Below are positions 48,801 to 58,376 of a stretch of 64,000 nucleotides of DNA, piece after piece (position 1 is the stretch's first letter; every line of letters starts with the position of its first letter). This DNA comes from Hormiphora californensis. Lineage: Eukaryota; Ctenophora; Tentaculata; Cydippida; Pleurobrachiidae. A program made the position numbers and the translations under genes. Under the pieces are notes generated by a model. It saw only the letters and a program-made list of their open reading frames with translations. It was not told where the DNA came from and ran no database searches. The stretch lies in contig CM035351.1 in the NCBI GenBank assembly GCA_020137815.1, forward strand, positions 2,428,409 to 2,492,408, read 5' to 3'.

Positions 48801-50268
48801 CTCTGTACGTCAGTTGTAATGTCAGCCAGGACACTGGTCTTCTTTCCTCTCTTCAACTGAGCATTGATCCACAGGAAGGACGTTCTTTGAAGATCATCCT
48901 CGGAAGATACTCCCGAGGGCCCTGGTCCCCCTGGACGGCGTGCTACGGAGTCCCTCTTACTTGGTGTTGTCAACTGTTTCCTTGGTAACGGGGTTGATTT
49001 TGGAGTTAGCTTGCTGAGCCCTTCTTCCAGTCTCAGACGGTTCAGTGGTGATCCAGAGGACCGGTTAGATCGGGACGCTAATGGTGATACAGGTGCAGAT
49101 AAGCTACCACTAACACCCGGGCCAGCTATTATTGCAGGGATAATCTGAGACCTCCTCCTAGCCTTCTGGAAGTTGCCCCATTGGGTAGGATCCTCGGTGT
49201 AGGGCATTGTAACGGTATCCAGTTCGACTCTGAGGAAACACTTCAGATAGGTGATCATCGTGTTATCGTATCTCTTATCTTCTAACTTGAGGAGATCACC
49301 AGCCTCTAGAAAACTCTCAATCCCAATAACTTCGGCCGACTGAAGGGTCTTCTCAACTCTAACTCTCGGTGTCTCGTTCTTCATTGCCAGATAGAATCCA
49401 GGTCTGAAAATGTCCACCAGGGCAGAAAGTGCCCGGCCATCCTTCCAGTCTGTGTTGAAGTTTTGAATGGGCTTCAACCCATACGGCATCAACTTGAGGT
49501 TCAGATCATTTAGAATCAAATCCTGGTAACGTAGCTTCTTCCTGGTCTTGTTCACCTCCATCAAATCTCGAATACTAGCTCTCCTAGTGATACTAGTCCT
49601 TCTAGTTGTTGCCTTCTTCAACAGGTCAGCGTGACTGAGGGGAGCAGCTCCCTCCTCTATGTTGATTTCCACATGCTGGTTCAGAAGGTCGTAGTTCAGA
49701 ATCAAGATCCAGATCAGTCCCATAGTTATGTGTTGGTTGCCCTCGTAGATGTCCTCAGAACCAATGTTGGTCCTAACCACCTTGTCCCTATCCAACACAG
49801 ACAGTGCTGTCTGAATGTTGGTACGCTTTTGGTACACACTGGTTGGGTCACGGGTAAATCCCAGTCGTGTTCCTTTTAGCACCTCCATCAGCTCACACAG
49901 CACAACTCCATCTCTTAGGTCCTCGAAAATGTTCTTGAACGTTCGCTCCGACCTCTTTTTACCTAACAAAAGCAGTGAAAAAGTCAAACAAGTGAATACA
50001 GTGAATACAGTCAAACAAGTTAATATAGGTACACATGTGTTTCCTAGAGTTATGTTTCACGATCAGCTAGCTGCTAAAAACATTCTAAGATGCTCCTATT
50101 CCTAAGCTAGGTTGCACCAAATACAAGTTTAATCTAAGTCATTACAACATGGATAATTAATGACTTACCAAGTCTAAGGCGGGTTTTGATCCACCCAGTG
50201 AATGTTTTGCGTTGCATGACCGCCCATAACGGCGCCTCGCCACTAGATCGCTGTCTTCTTCTACTCAT
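27884..50268 (-). CDS. Giant CH-domain protein with Ser/Asp/Lys repeats
   Basis: Exons on the minus strand: 50268-50169 (ATG, MSRRRQRSSGEAPLW), 49962-47102, 47016 to about 28730 (one huge exon), 28597 to about 28513, and a last exon from about 28081 to the stop at 27884. Exon 2 encodes about seven CH domains. The first is actinin/filamin CH1-like (QRKTFTGWIKTRL, DLRDGVVLCELMEVL, IYEGNQHITMGLIW). Several are filamin CH2-like, marked by NFNTDWKDGRALSALVD and NLNTDWNSGIALSVLVD. The huge exon encodes Ser/Asp/Lys repeats, one CH-like domain at about 36700-36300 and another at 29350-28990. The tail contains CACDLC and HVCQSC. No signal peptide or membrane segment is seen, so an intracellular actin- or microtubule-linked role is likely (inference). 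Single-base frame breaks near 46850, 38286, 30915, 30140 and 29750 split the frame. The two best seen are extra bases relative to the repeat consensus, so the protein of roughly 7,000 residues is inferred. Confidence 0.8.
32260..35930 (-). repeat. Thr/Ser-rich block duplicated in the coding satellite
   Basis: A block of about 210 residues, with LVLTITTTSLSSDSSDSGSK, SKSVTVSIDSEDSE and DESSESEEVLNLAVKVK as landmarks, occurs almost unchanged at about 32270-32900 and 33960-34590, with a shorter, more diverged copy at about 35540-35930. The two close copies are 1.69 kb apart including the satellite between them, so the whole segment was duplicated recently. Confidence 0.82.
36830..45540 (-). repeat. 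Higher-order spacer of the coding satellite, five copies
   Basis: A non-repetitive block of about 85 residues (containing DFKISKKSTDSDELSEEELVE and KPVKSVPVTVNQRPVSPKSEK) interrupts the satellite at about 36840-37030, 38630-38840, 40240-40450, 42035-42250 and 45300-45510. It is always preceded by DSSKKSNSSRKSSS and followed by a Ser/Asp unit. Distances between copies are about 1.8, 1.6, 1.8 and 3.3 kb, so the array has grown by duplication of blocks of many dimers. Confidence 0.85.
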
Positions 50269-51712
50269 TTTCTAACTCCTGCAAGTCAGGGTGATAAGAA
50301 CTGTTATTGGGAGGGGAGAAGAGGTAATGAAATATGTATGTAGGTAGATTAATTAGTTTGAAAAATGTCTCTAAATTTGAACTCAATAAATTTCTAAAAT
50401 TTGAATTTTTGGAACTCCTCTACTATTTACTCACGTTATCTCCATGTCATACAGAGCCACCTGTAAAACAATTCAAGTTTGAATTTAAATATTAAATCAA
50501 AAATTGCAAATGACAACTAGGCAGCAGCAGCTAATTAAAACTCTATAAAATAAGATAAAATGGAGTACGGAATCTATGAAACAAATCAAGAAACAATCGC
50601 AAGAAATATAAACGATAAACCACGGTTTAGTGCGATCAAGTAACAGGGTATGAAACAATCAAAGTGTAAACAACTAAATATATGCTGCCGGGGTGCGATG
50701 CCGCGGTGCTGAGTAAACAATTTACCAATGTCTCACCCTATAATGTGTGGCACCCTGACTAACAGTTGACAGGTCATGCCATGAATAAATCAACATAACA
50801 ATATCTCGATATATCGTCACGACATGGTGACGCAAATCCAAGCCAAACAAAATGTAACAATAATTATGAGCATAGGATTTAACGCGAATTATGCGTTTAT
50901 TTGTCAGCCATTCCTGTCTCCGCATTTATTATAAGCTATGTACGATTCTCCGATATTTATCTCTTTATCTCTCCCTTCCTCTATCTCTCTCTATCTATCC
51001 GTCTATCCCTCCCTATCTATCCGTCTATCTATCCCTCCCTCCCTATCCCTCTACATCTATCTCGCCATATAACTGACAGTTTCAGTTACAAGGTCCCATT
51101 TGCGCCCTCTCTATTGACTATTATCTTATTACAGCTCCCCTTCTGACACCAGGTCCCCTCTACTAATGCCGTTTTAGTAATCCTTATTGGTATGCTGAGC
51201 TATGTAGGGTGCTGTCTAAACACTATGGTTTTTTTTTTTTTTATGTCTTCATCGTTCCTATATCTGTCACCCCCCACCACATCATGTGAACCCTGTCAGG
51301 CAATTGCTGACCCTATTTGCTTCAATCACGAAGGCAGGTCAGGCGGGCTAAGTCTGACAGCGTCTATACAACATACATGTGAGGTGGAGTTTGACAGATA
51401 TCATCTCTGCAGCCATTTAATTGACTTCGGACTTCCGTATACTACGAGCACCCAATCTCTGGTGCTCTATGTCTTTTTGACCAATCACGGAAAGTTAGAC
51501 TAGCAGTATATAGTCAATTAAACTTCTTGGCATAGCATATGACGACACCCTAGAGACTAGCTGAAAAGCAGGGTGTGGAAGCGGGGTCAGATGTTCATGA
51601 GCAAGCATGTATATGTTCGTGTGTGAGACGGGAGTGAACGCCGTGTGCTGGTCGTGCAATTTGATAGTGTTCGTGAAAAATGGTTATGCTCAAGGGTAAA
51701 GATAAATAGAAA

Positions 51713-51715
<3 letters not shown>
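50269..51715. other. Gene-poor region upstream of the giant gene
   Basis: The first few hundred bases should hold the 5' untranslated region and promoter of the minus-strand giant gene. A CCCTCTATCTAT-type low-complexity stretch lies at about 50960-51060. The 103-codon frame at 51192-51503 has a hydrophobic start and several cysteines but resembles no family I know, and I do not call it a gene. Confidence 0.4.
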
Positions 51716-51793
<78 letters not shown>

Positions 51794-51930
51794 AGAGAGC
51801 TAGAGAGATAGATTAAGATAGATAGAGAAAGGGATAAATTCAATATATACATCATGAATATAAAGAAATAATCCCGGCTGGCTCCTATCGACAGGCTGTC
51901 CATAGCGAGAGAGAGAGAGTGAGAGAGAGA

Positions 51931-51968
<38 letters not shown>

Positions 51969-51974
51969 GAGAGA

Positions 51975-52011
<37 letters not shown>

Positions 52012-52012
52012 C
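51716..52012. repeat. (GA)n microsatellites
   Basis: Two GA runs (about 51716-51790 and 51907-52008) flank about 115 bp of non-repetitive sequence. The translated products are low complexity only. Confidence 0.92.
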
Positions 52013-52059
52013 AGAAGGAGAGGACTACCGACCGGATCCACTTTTGCGGGAAAGGACTA

Positions 52060-53470
52060 CCAATCACCAACACCCTCGGCCTAAGCTAAGACGCAAACCC
52101 GCCCAGTCTGGATGGATACTGCTGCTGCTTCAGTACAGCACCATAACAGACAGCCACCATCACTCCATAAGCCCCCCCCCTCCCCCCGGAAATCCACAGG
52201 CGCAAATGTGGGTTCGGTACTCCTCTCTTCAGGGTAAATGGTGTCCGGAAGAAAAGGCCGGTAGGTGACGTGGATGAGTGGCTTGTGATGTACGCATTAA
52301 GCTGCGGTAAGGTGCTGGCTGAGTTGACTTGCGTGTTGTGCCAACTTTTTGAAGATGGTCAGTACCACAGCCTGTGGCACTGTACCACAGGCTGTGGTAC
52401 TTTCCACCAGCCTAAGGAACCCTCACCCTAACTCTACCCCGGTGGAAAAGAAAGATGGAGAGAAAGGGAAAAAACAAAGAAAAAAAGAGAAGCGAAGAGA
52501 AGTGGATAAGAGAGAGGAAGAGGAGAGAGCGGGGTGGTTCATAGAAAAAAAAAAAAAAAAACCCCCCCAAAAAGGGAAAAAACCCCCCTTTCCCCCACCC
52601 CCCCCCCCCCCCGGGGGGGGAATTTTAAAAAGGGGGGTTTGGGGGGGGGGGGGAAAAAAAGGGGGGGGGAAAACCCTTAAAAAAATTTTTTTTAAAAAAA
52701 AAGGGGTTGGGGGGCCCCCCCAAAAACGGCCCAAGGTTCCCCCCCCAAAAAAAAAGAGGGGGGGGAAAAAATTTCCCCCGGGGGCCCCAAAAAAAAAAAA
52801 AAATTTTTTTTTTTAAAAAAAGGGCCCCCCGGGGGGGTTGGGGGTTTTTTTAAAAAAGGGGGGCCCCCCAAAATTTTAAAGGGCCCCCCCCCCCCGGGGG
52901 AAAAAGGGGGGGTTTTTTCCCCCCAAAAAGGGGGAAAAAATTTTCCCCTGGGGAGGGTTGGGGGGGGTTTTTAAAAAAAAAAAAAAGGGGGGGAAAGGTT
53001 TGGGGGAAAAAAGGGGGAAAAAAAAGGGCCCCCGGGGGGAAAAAAGGGGGGGCCCCCCCCCCAAAAAGGGGGGGTTTTTTTGGGGGGAAAAAACGCCCCA
53101 GGGGGGGGGTCGCTCCATTTGCGAAGGACTACCAAAAATGGCCTAGCTGGAGAAATGGGTTCGTGTCTAGTACAGCCCCATAACAGACCCCCCTCCCCCG
53201 GAAATCCACAGCCGCAAATGTGGGTTCGGTACTCCTCTCTTCAGGTAAATGGTGTCCGGAAGAAAAGGCCGGGTAGTTGACTGGATGAGTGGCTCTTGTG
53301 ATGGTACGCATTAAGCTGGGCGGTAAGGTGCTGGCTGAGTTTGCCTTGCCGTGTTGTGCCAAACTTTTTGAAGATGGTCAGTACCACAGCCTGTGGCACT
53401 GTACCACAGGCTGTGGTACTTTCCACCTAGCCTAAGGAACCCTCACCCTAACTCTACCCCGGTGGATAAA
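52060..53470. repeat. Direct duplication of about 300 bp flanking a homopolymer block
   Basis: The segment containing GGAAATCCACAGGCGCAAATG, GTGTCCGGAAGAAAAGGCCG and a palindromic CACAGCCTGTGG stretch occurs at about 52130-52445 and again at about 53165-53465 in the same orientation. Differences are mostly one-base insertions and deletions. Between them lies a block made only of homopolymer runs. Confidence 0.8.
52541..53113. other. Homopolymer-only block, probable assembly artefact
   Basis: For about 570 bases almost every base sits in a run of three or more identical bases (A, C, G or T blocks of 3-17), with hardly a dinucleotide in between. I know of no biological sequence like this. Unresolved low-quality base calls between two copies of a repeat explain it best. 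Open frames across it are meaningless. Confidence 0.8.
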
Positions 53471-53519
53471 TGAGAAAGAATGGGAGAGAGAAAAGGGAGA
53501 AAAAAAGAAAGGAAGCTAG

Positions 53520-53724
53520 AGAGAGAGAGTGAGAGAGAGAGAGGGAGAGAGAGAGAGAGAGGGGGGGGGGTGGTTTCAAAATTAAGTTTTCAAAAAGATT
53601 CGAAAAGATGGAATTAGTAGGTTTTGTGCAAACATTGCATTAGGCATCATGCTTTAACACCAGGCTCGCAAGGAAAATCAAAATAACACTCTCGTGCTGT
53701 GTTGTGTTAAGGAACACGGATATG

Positions 53725-53773
<49 letters not shown>

Positions 53774-53809
53774 TCTCCCTCTCTCCCTCTCTCTATCATC
53801 TCACTCACT

Positions 53810-53858
<49 letters not shown>

Positions 53859-53965
53859 TCTCTCTCTCACTCTCTCTCTCCTCTCTCTCTCTATCTCTCC
53901 TCTCTCTCTCTTCTCTCTCTCTCTCTCTCTCTCTCTCCCTCTCTCTCACTCTCTCCTCTCAACCA
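53520..53965. repeat. (GA)n then (CT)n microsatellites
   Basis: A short GA run with a G tract (53520-53570) is followed, after about 150 bp, by an interrupted CT array (53725-53960) with CTCCCT and CTATCT variants. The switch from GA to CT on the same strand means the flanking arrays could pair with each other. Confidence 0.88.
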
Positions 53966-54209
53966 CCCTTCATAAACAAACACCTATCAGGTGGTGCAGC
54001 CAATCGGGTCATTGACCAACCCAAGACCAACTGCTAATGGAATATATTACTCGTATTGGCACTGAGGGTTTCATAAAATGAACGGCAAGAAAATGATCTT
54101 AGAGAAAAACTAATTTTCCTGTTGCTATCTCCATCATTGCAGTGGTGCAGTAAGAAGTGAAGCTAATGCAAATGTATTATAACCAACATGAACAGCATCG
54201 TCGTTCTAA

Positions 54210-54234
54210 CTATATCTTTCTCTCTCTCTCTCTG

Positions 54235-54301
<67 letters not shown>

Positions 54302-54656
54302 CCCTCTTTCTCTCTCTCTCCCATGCTTCTTGTGTACGCAAACAGGAAATGGATAATTCTAAACTCTCTCTCTCTCTCGTTTTCTCATGCGTCTTTTTAT
54401 GTAGACAGCGTTTTCTATAATCTATTACGAGTCTGTGAATAATAATTATATTCAAAGACTCTAGATAATCTCTACATCATAGAAGTCAGGACCAGCCATA
54501 CAAACTGATGCTATAGATAAGAGAGCAGTGAACTCTCGATCTAATAACAATCACTTTTCACTTTCACAATGGTCCTAGCATTAACCCAATACCCTCCCTC
54601 CTTGAAAAAGTAATAGTTCACTACGTAGTACTAACCAACTCACCTTTGTTTATAGC
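54210..54656. repeat. (CT)n microsatellite and ARMH1-like gene upstream sequence
   Basis: A CT array spans about 54213-54335, with a shorter one at 54363-54380. The remaining 270 bp lead to the ATG at 54657; tttatag directly before CATGG could be an acceptor for a non-coding first exon. Confidence 0.75.
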
Positions 54657-57380
54657 ATGGTCAAGAAGATTGCCAGTGTTACGCTCCAGCAGCTCCTCTA
54701 TGAGTGGGACCATGTGAGTTGAAAGAAGTCAACTAGACTCAATTAGACATGCAGACAGCTAATGTAACAGAGGGTGGGATAAATCAAAAAGAAGGACTGA
54801 CAAACCGACGGACAGAGAAACAGATAGATCATAAAAATAAACATAAAATGGAAGAGTTCTTCCATACTTACATAGAATCCTTTTCCTTTCAGGGTAAAAC
54901 GAAAGCACGGGAGAGGATTTTGTCCAACTTTATAGCGAACCATATCAATGTCAGTGGACCAGACCTTGAAGAGGAATTCGCAGATGCAGCATCTCTCTTT
55001 CTTACACGCATCACTACCTGGCTTCGACTCACGTAATATTGATACTGCTGCATTGTTTGTTTGTTTGTGTGTGTGAGTTTGTTTTTCGGTGTGGGGATAC
55101 GTGCAGTGAACACACGTGTGGGCGGGGGACAATAGGAATATGTGGAGGACAGCCTACAGTTATATTGGAGAGGGAGGGAGAGAGTAGGGAAGTTAAGAAA
55201 GAAGGGGAGGTGTAAACCTTTGTTCAGATTTATAATTAGAGGTATTCATTTGACACGTTTTCCTTCATATTATACAGGTACCTGCTAGGAGGAAACATCA
55301 ATATCCAGTTGGATTCTGTCAAGATTTTCCTCTCGGCTTCCTGTGGGTGAGTGTCCAAGAGGATCAATATTACCAATTCTCACGCTCTACAGTCTACCGT
55401 TATTGTTTGTTGGGTGTATTCGTTTGACTGTCGAGTTCCTCTCTGGGAACTTCACTCAGTTCACAGCTTTAGTTGATGCGTGGTGGTGGACGACCCCCTA
55501 GCAACACTGCTGCGAAACAGTAACGCGCAGAGTCCTGGTTGTGTGAAAAGTAAAGTGCTCGCGCGCAATGACACTGGACGTCTTTGCAATATGAATATCA
55601 CTTTCTGAATCTGATCGTCATCTCACCATTTCAGAGAGCTATTGTTTGTAATTTGTTTAAGTTTCGGACTTCGGTTTCAGTTGGAGCCCCCTAGGGTCGA
55701 GAATTAGCCCTACCTCTAAATCCCCCACCCTTTCCAGGCAGAGGTATCTATCGGAATTTCTTGAAGTTGGCGGTATCCTCACTCTCCTAGAAATCCTTGG
55801 ACTCAAATCGGCTCGGGAGATTGACAAATGTTCCTGCTCTCCAGCTCCTTGAAACGATCTCCAAATGTGGGAGAAAGTACAAGGAGGTGATATGTGAGAG
55901 CTATGGTGTGAGGGCTGCGGCAGAGTGTATGGCACGTTCATTCTCTGCCGACACCCAACAAAATGGGTTGTCGCTCCTTCACTCTCTGGCCCAGGGCAAC
56001 CCTCGGTATCAGAAACAAATTCACCAGGTTCTCAAGGATCTTCTACCCAGCACTAACCCTGGTAAGATTGTAGATATACGCCGGGTAAGATATTTGGGAT
56101 TTTAGGAGCAGTTTTACAGGGTGAACCTAAACAGTCTTAATATAACCTAAACAGTCTTAATATAACATTGGTAACTAAGGTTTAACACTCGAGACCAAAT
56201 CTGATAATCTATTTGATTCTTTTACAGTTTACTACCCCTTATCCAGGCACCCAAAAGGTTGCAGCCCAAGGACTACGGCAGATCCAGAAACTAGTTGGTT
56301 CACCTACCCCCTCACTTGTTGAGAATGTGCTGGCTCTACTGAGGAGTGTTCACTCGGATGTCCAATATGAAGCATCCCAATTGTTACAGGTTAGGAGTGG
56401 GTGGGTCATTTTTGAGCTGGTTTGTATTTCATAGTGGGGTGAGGTCTTTCAAAACGAGGTCTGGTGTCGCCAGACAGGGTTGTCCCACTGCCTTGTGGAA
56501 TAATCAATAAATCCCATTCTACTCAAGTAACATATTCCCATAACGATTTGCAATTGTAATACCCTATCCCATCTCCCAGATATTGTAAATATCAAATCCC
56601 CCAGATGTAGTAACTAACATGTACCCCCCCCCCCAGATGTTGGTAGACTATGAAGATGTAAGGGAGGTGGTGGTGTGTGGTCTAATCGCCCTCCTGACCC
56701 CCACCCTAGATGATGTATCCCGTGCTACTGATGCACCTCTCGCTCAGCACCTTCAACAGGTATATCAGCTGTCTAATATAGCAAAATATATCTTACGACA
56801 TAACATATCCCCGACATAAATTTTGTTAGTTAGATGTGACTAAAACTGCTGCTCTAGTGCTCTATATTTTTAAGAACAAAGTTTCATTTAGTTGATTACT
56901 ACCTCGATCCTCTCCTCTAGGCAGCAGCAGCTAAACTGCTAGGTATTCTCTGTGACGATTCCCCCAAACTGGCTGCCCTGGCAGTGAGGAATGGAGTGGT
57001 AGCTGGGTTAGCGGTGGTGCTGAGCAATGCTCGGCATAGAAACAGCCAGCAACACGCAGCCCGGACCCTGGCATTGTTAGTTGAGATGTTTAAGGAGGTG
57101 GAGAAGACGCTCTGTGAGTCTCTGGGACAGGAAATACTGGACGAGTTCAGAAGGTACGTGGTTTTTACTTCTCAGAAAGTGAAACCGCAAGTGAAAATTT
57201 TGGAATAATGCTTGAATTGCAACCACCATATAATATAAGTGAGTGAATAAGAACAATACACATGTTTCCTGAAGGTGCCCAGAGGATATTCACGAGAAGT
57301 TGAGTCCCTCCCAGCTTGATAAACTGATTGCACGGAACACCCAGATAACCCTTGTGGACAGTGATGAGAGTGATGAATGA
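54657..57380 (+). CDS. ARMH1: Armadillo-like helical protein, ARMH1 family
   Basis: Eight exons: 54657-54713, 54893-55032, 55278-55346, 55738-56061, 56247-56389, 56637-56759, 56921-57153 and 57275-57380. The product follows vertebrate ARMH1 (C1orf228) through TLQQLLYEWD, SLFLTRITTWLRLTYL, FLEVGGILTLLEILGL, CGRKYKEVICESYGVRA, GNPRYQKQIHQ, SDVQYEASQLLQ and the Ala-rich AAAAKLLGIL helix. It is all-helical with armadillo-like repeats and no catalytic motif. The cellular role of the family is not established to my knowledge. In exon 4 the frame shifts within GACAAATG (55822-55829): one extra A in the AAA run splits LKSAREID from ALQLLETISKCGRKY. Without that base the protein is about 395 residues. 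The C-terminus ends DSDESDE. Confidence 0.82.
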
Positions 57381-57720
57381 TGACGTCAGATAGCAGAGAC
57401 TTTATGTGAAACACAACTCACAACCTAATTTAATCAGATCCAACTCCGAATCCATGATCATGAGTCCATTATCATTATTTTCACACATCCAGCTTCAGTT
57501 CAGCTTGTTTTTTAACACAGAGACAATGTAAAATGGTAAAGAGAGCACTATATTCTCATGTAAATATATCCAACAGATTGTAAAAAGTGTACCAAATATG
57601 TGATATCTATTTACTTTTCGAAAGCGTGATGTTTTTTATTTGCAATTTTCTATAAGATTAATACAAAGAGGACGGTACCCGCATAAAAACTTTCTCAGCA
57701 CTGCAAAAGTATAATGCGCG
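57381..57720. other. 3' flank of the ARMH1-like gene
   Basis: AT-rich sequence that probably includes its 3' untranslated region. Nothing else is recognised before the retroelement fragment begins in GC-rich sequence near 57720. Confidence 0.4.
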
Positions 57721-58376
57721 GTGTCGAACCGTTAAGTCGCGCGCGCGCTAGCTATCCCCATCCCAACCACACAGGCTAGTGCTGAATTTGCGAACTCTAC
57801 ACAGGCTACAGAACCACTGAAACAGCTGATCCTTGAACAATCTCTTCTTATCAGCGAAAAACGTGCTGAATCATGCCTTTGGGAAGCGAAAGGAGCGAAG
57901 GGGAATGTACTAAAACTAAAACGAACTATTCAAAATGCCGAAAAACAACAGGCGTGTTCACTTCTGTCCGGTACTGACAGGCGTCTATTCGATTCACCCC
58001 CTGGTGACCTACAAGCCTGTTGACCTACTCTCTGATTGGCCTAATCAGAGACCAGGAGTATGCGATCGGGCGAGTAGGTCATAAGGCCATACAGGTACTC
58101 GTTACCTACTGCTGAACTTCATCATAGTTTTGAATGGCAGAAACTAAAACACGTTGTTTCTCAAACAAAAACAAAAAATTCATTTTACACAATCAGTTTA
58201 GATATCCAATATTTTTACAGTACATAACATTCGCAATCCTTCCATAAAATGAAACACTCGTTTGTAATTAAAGAGAAACAACGATTTTGCAGTACTAATA
58301 TTCAATTAAGAACAGGAGCTTTCGACTGATCTATGTCAGACGTCTTCAGCTATAACAACAATGAAAATGAAAGTGT

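Noticed and set aside
27884-50268. A biosilica (silaffin-like) or dentin-like secreted matrix protein
   Set aside because: Composition is suggestive, but there is no signal peptide and the protein begins with cytosolic CH domains, so I do not claim a mineralisation role.
51192-51503. 103-codon frame with a hydrophobic N-terminus and several cysteines, possible small secreted protein
   Set aside because: It starts next to a poly-T run, has no recognisable family pattern or splice context, and its length is not unusual for chance in this region.
51595-52073. Leu/Ser-repeat and Arg/Glu-repeat proteins in GA/CT arrays here and at 5.3-7.1, 53.7 and 54.2 kb
   Set aside because: Dinucleotide repeats always give open frames (RE, LS); there is no flanking conserved coding sequence.
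52349-53280. Frames rich in K, G, P and F across the homopolymer block
   Set aside because: Translation of sequence that is almost certainly artefactual.
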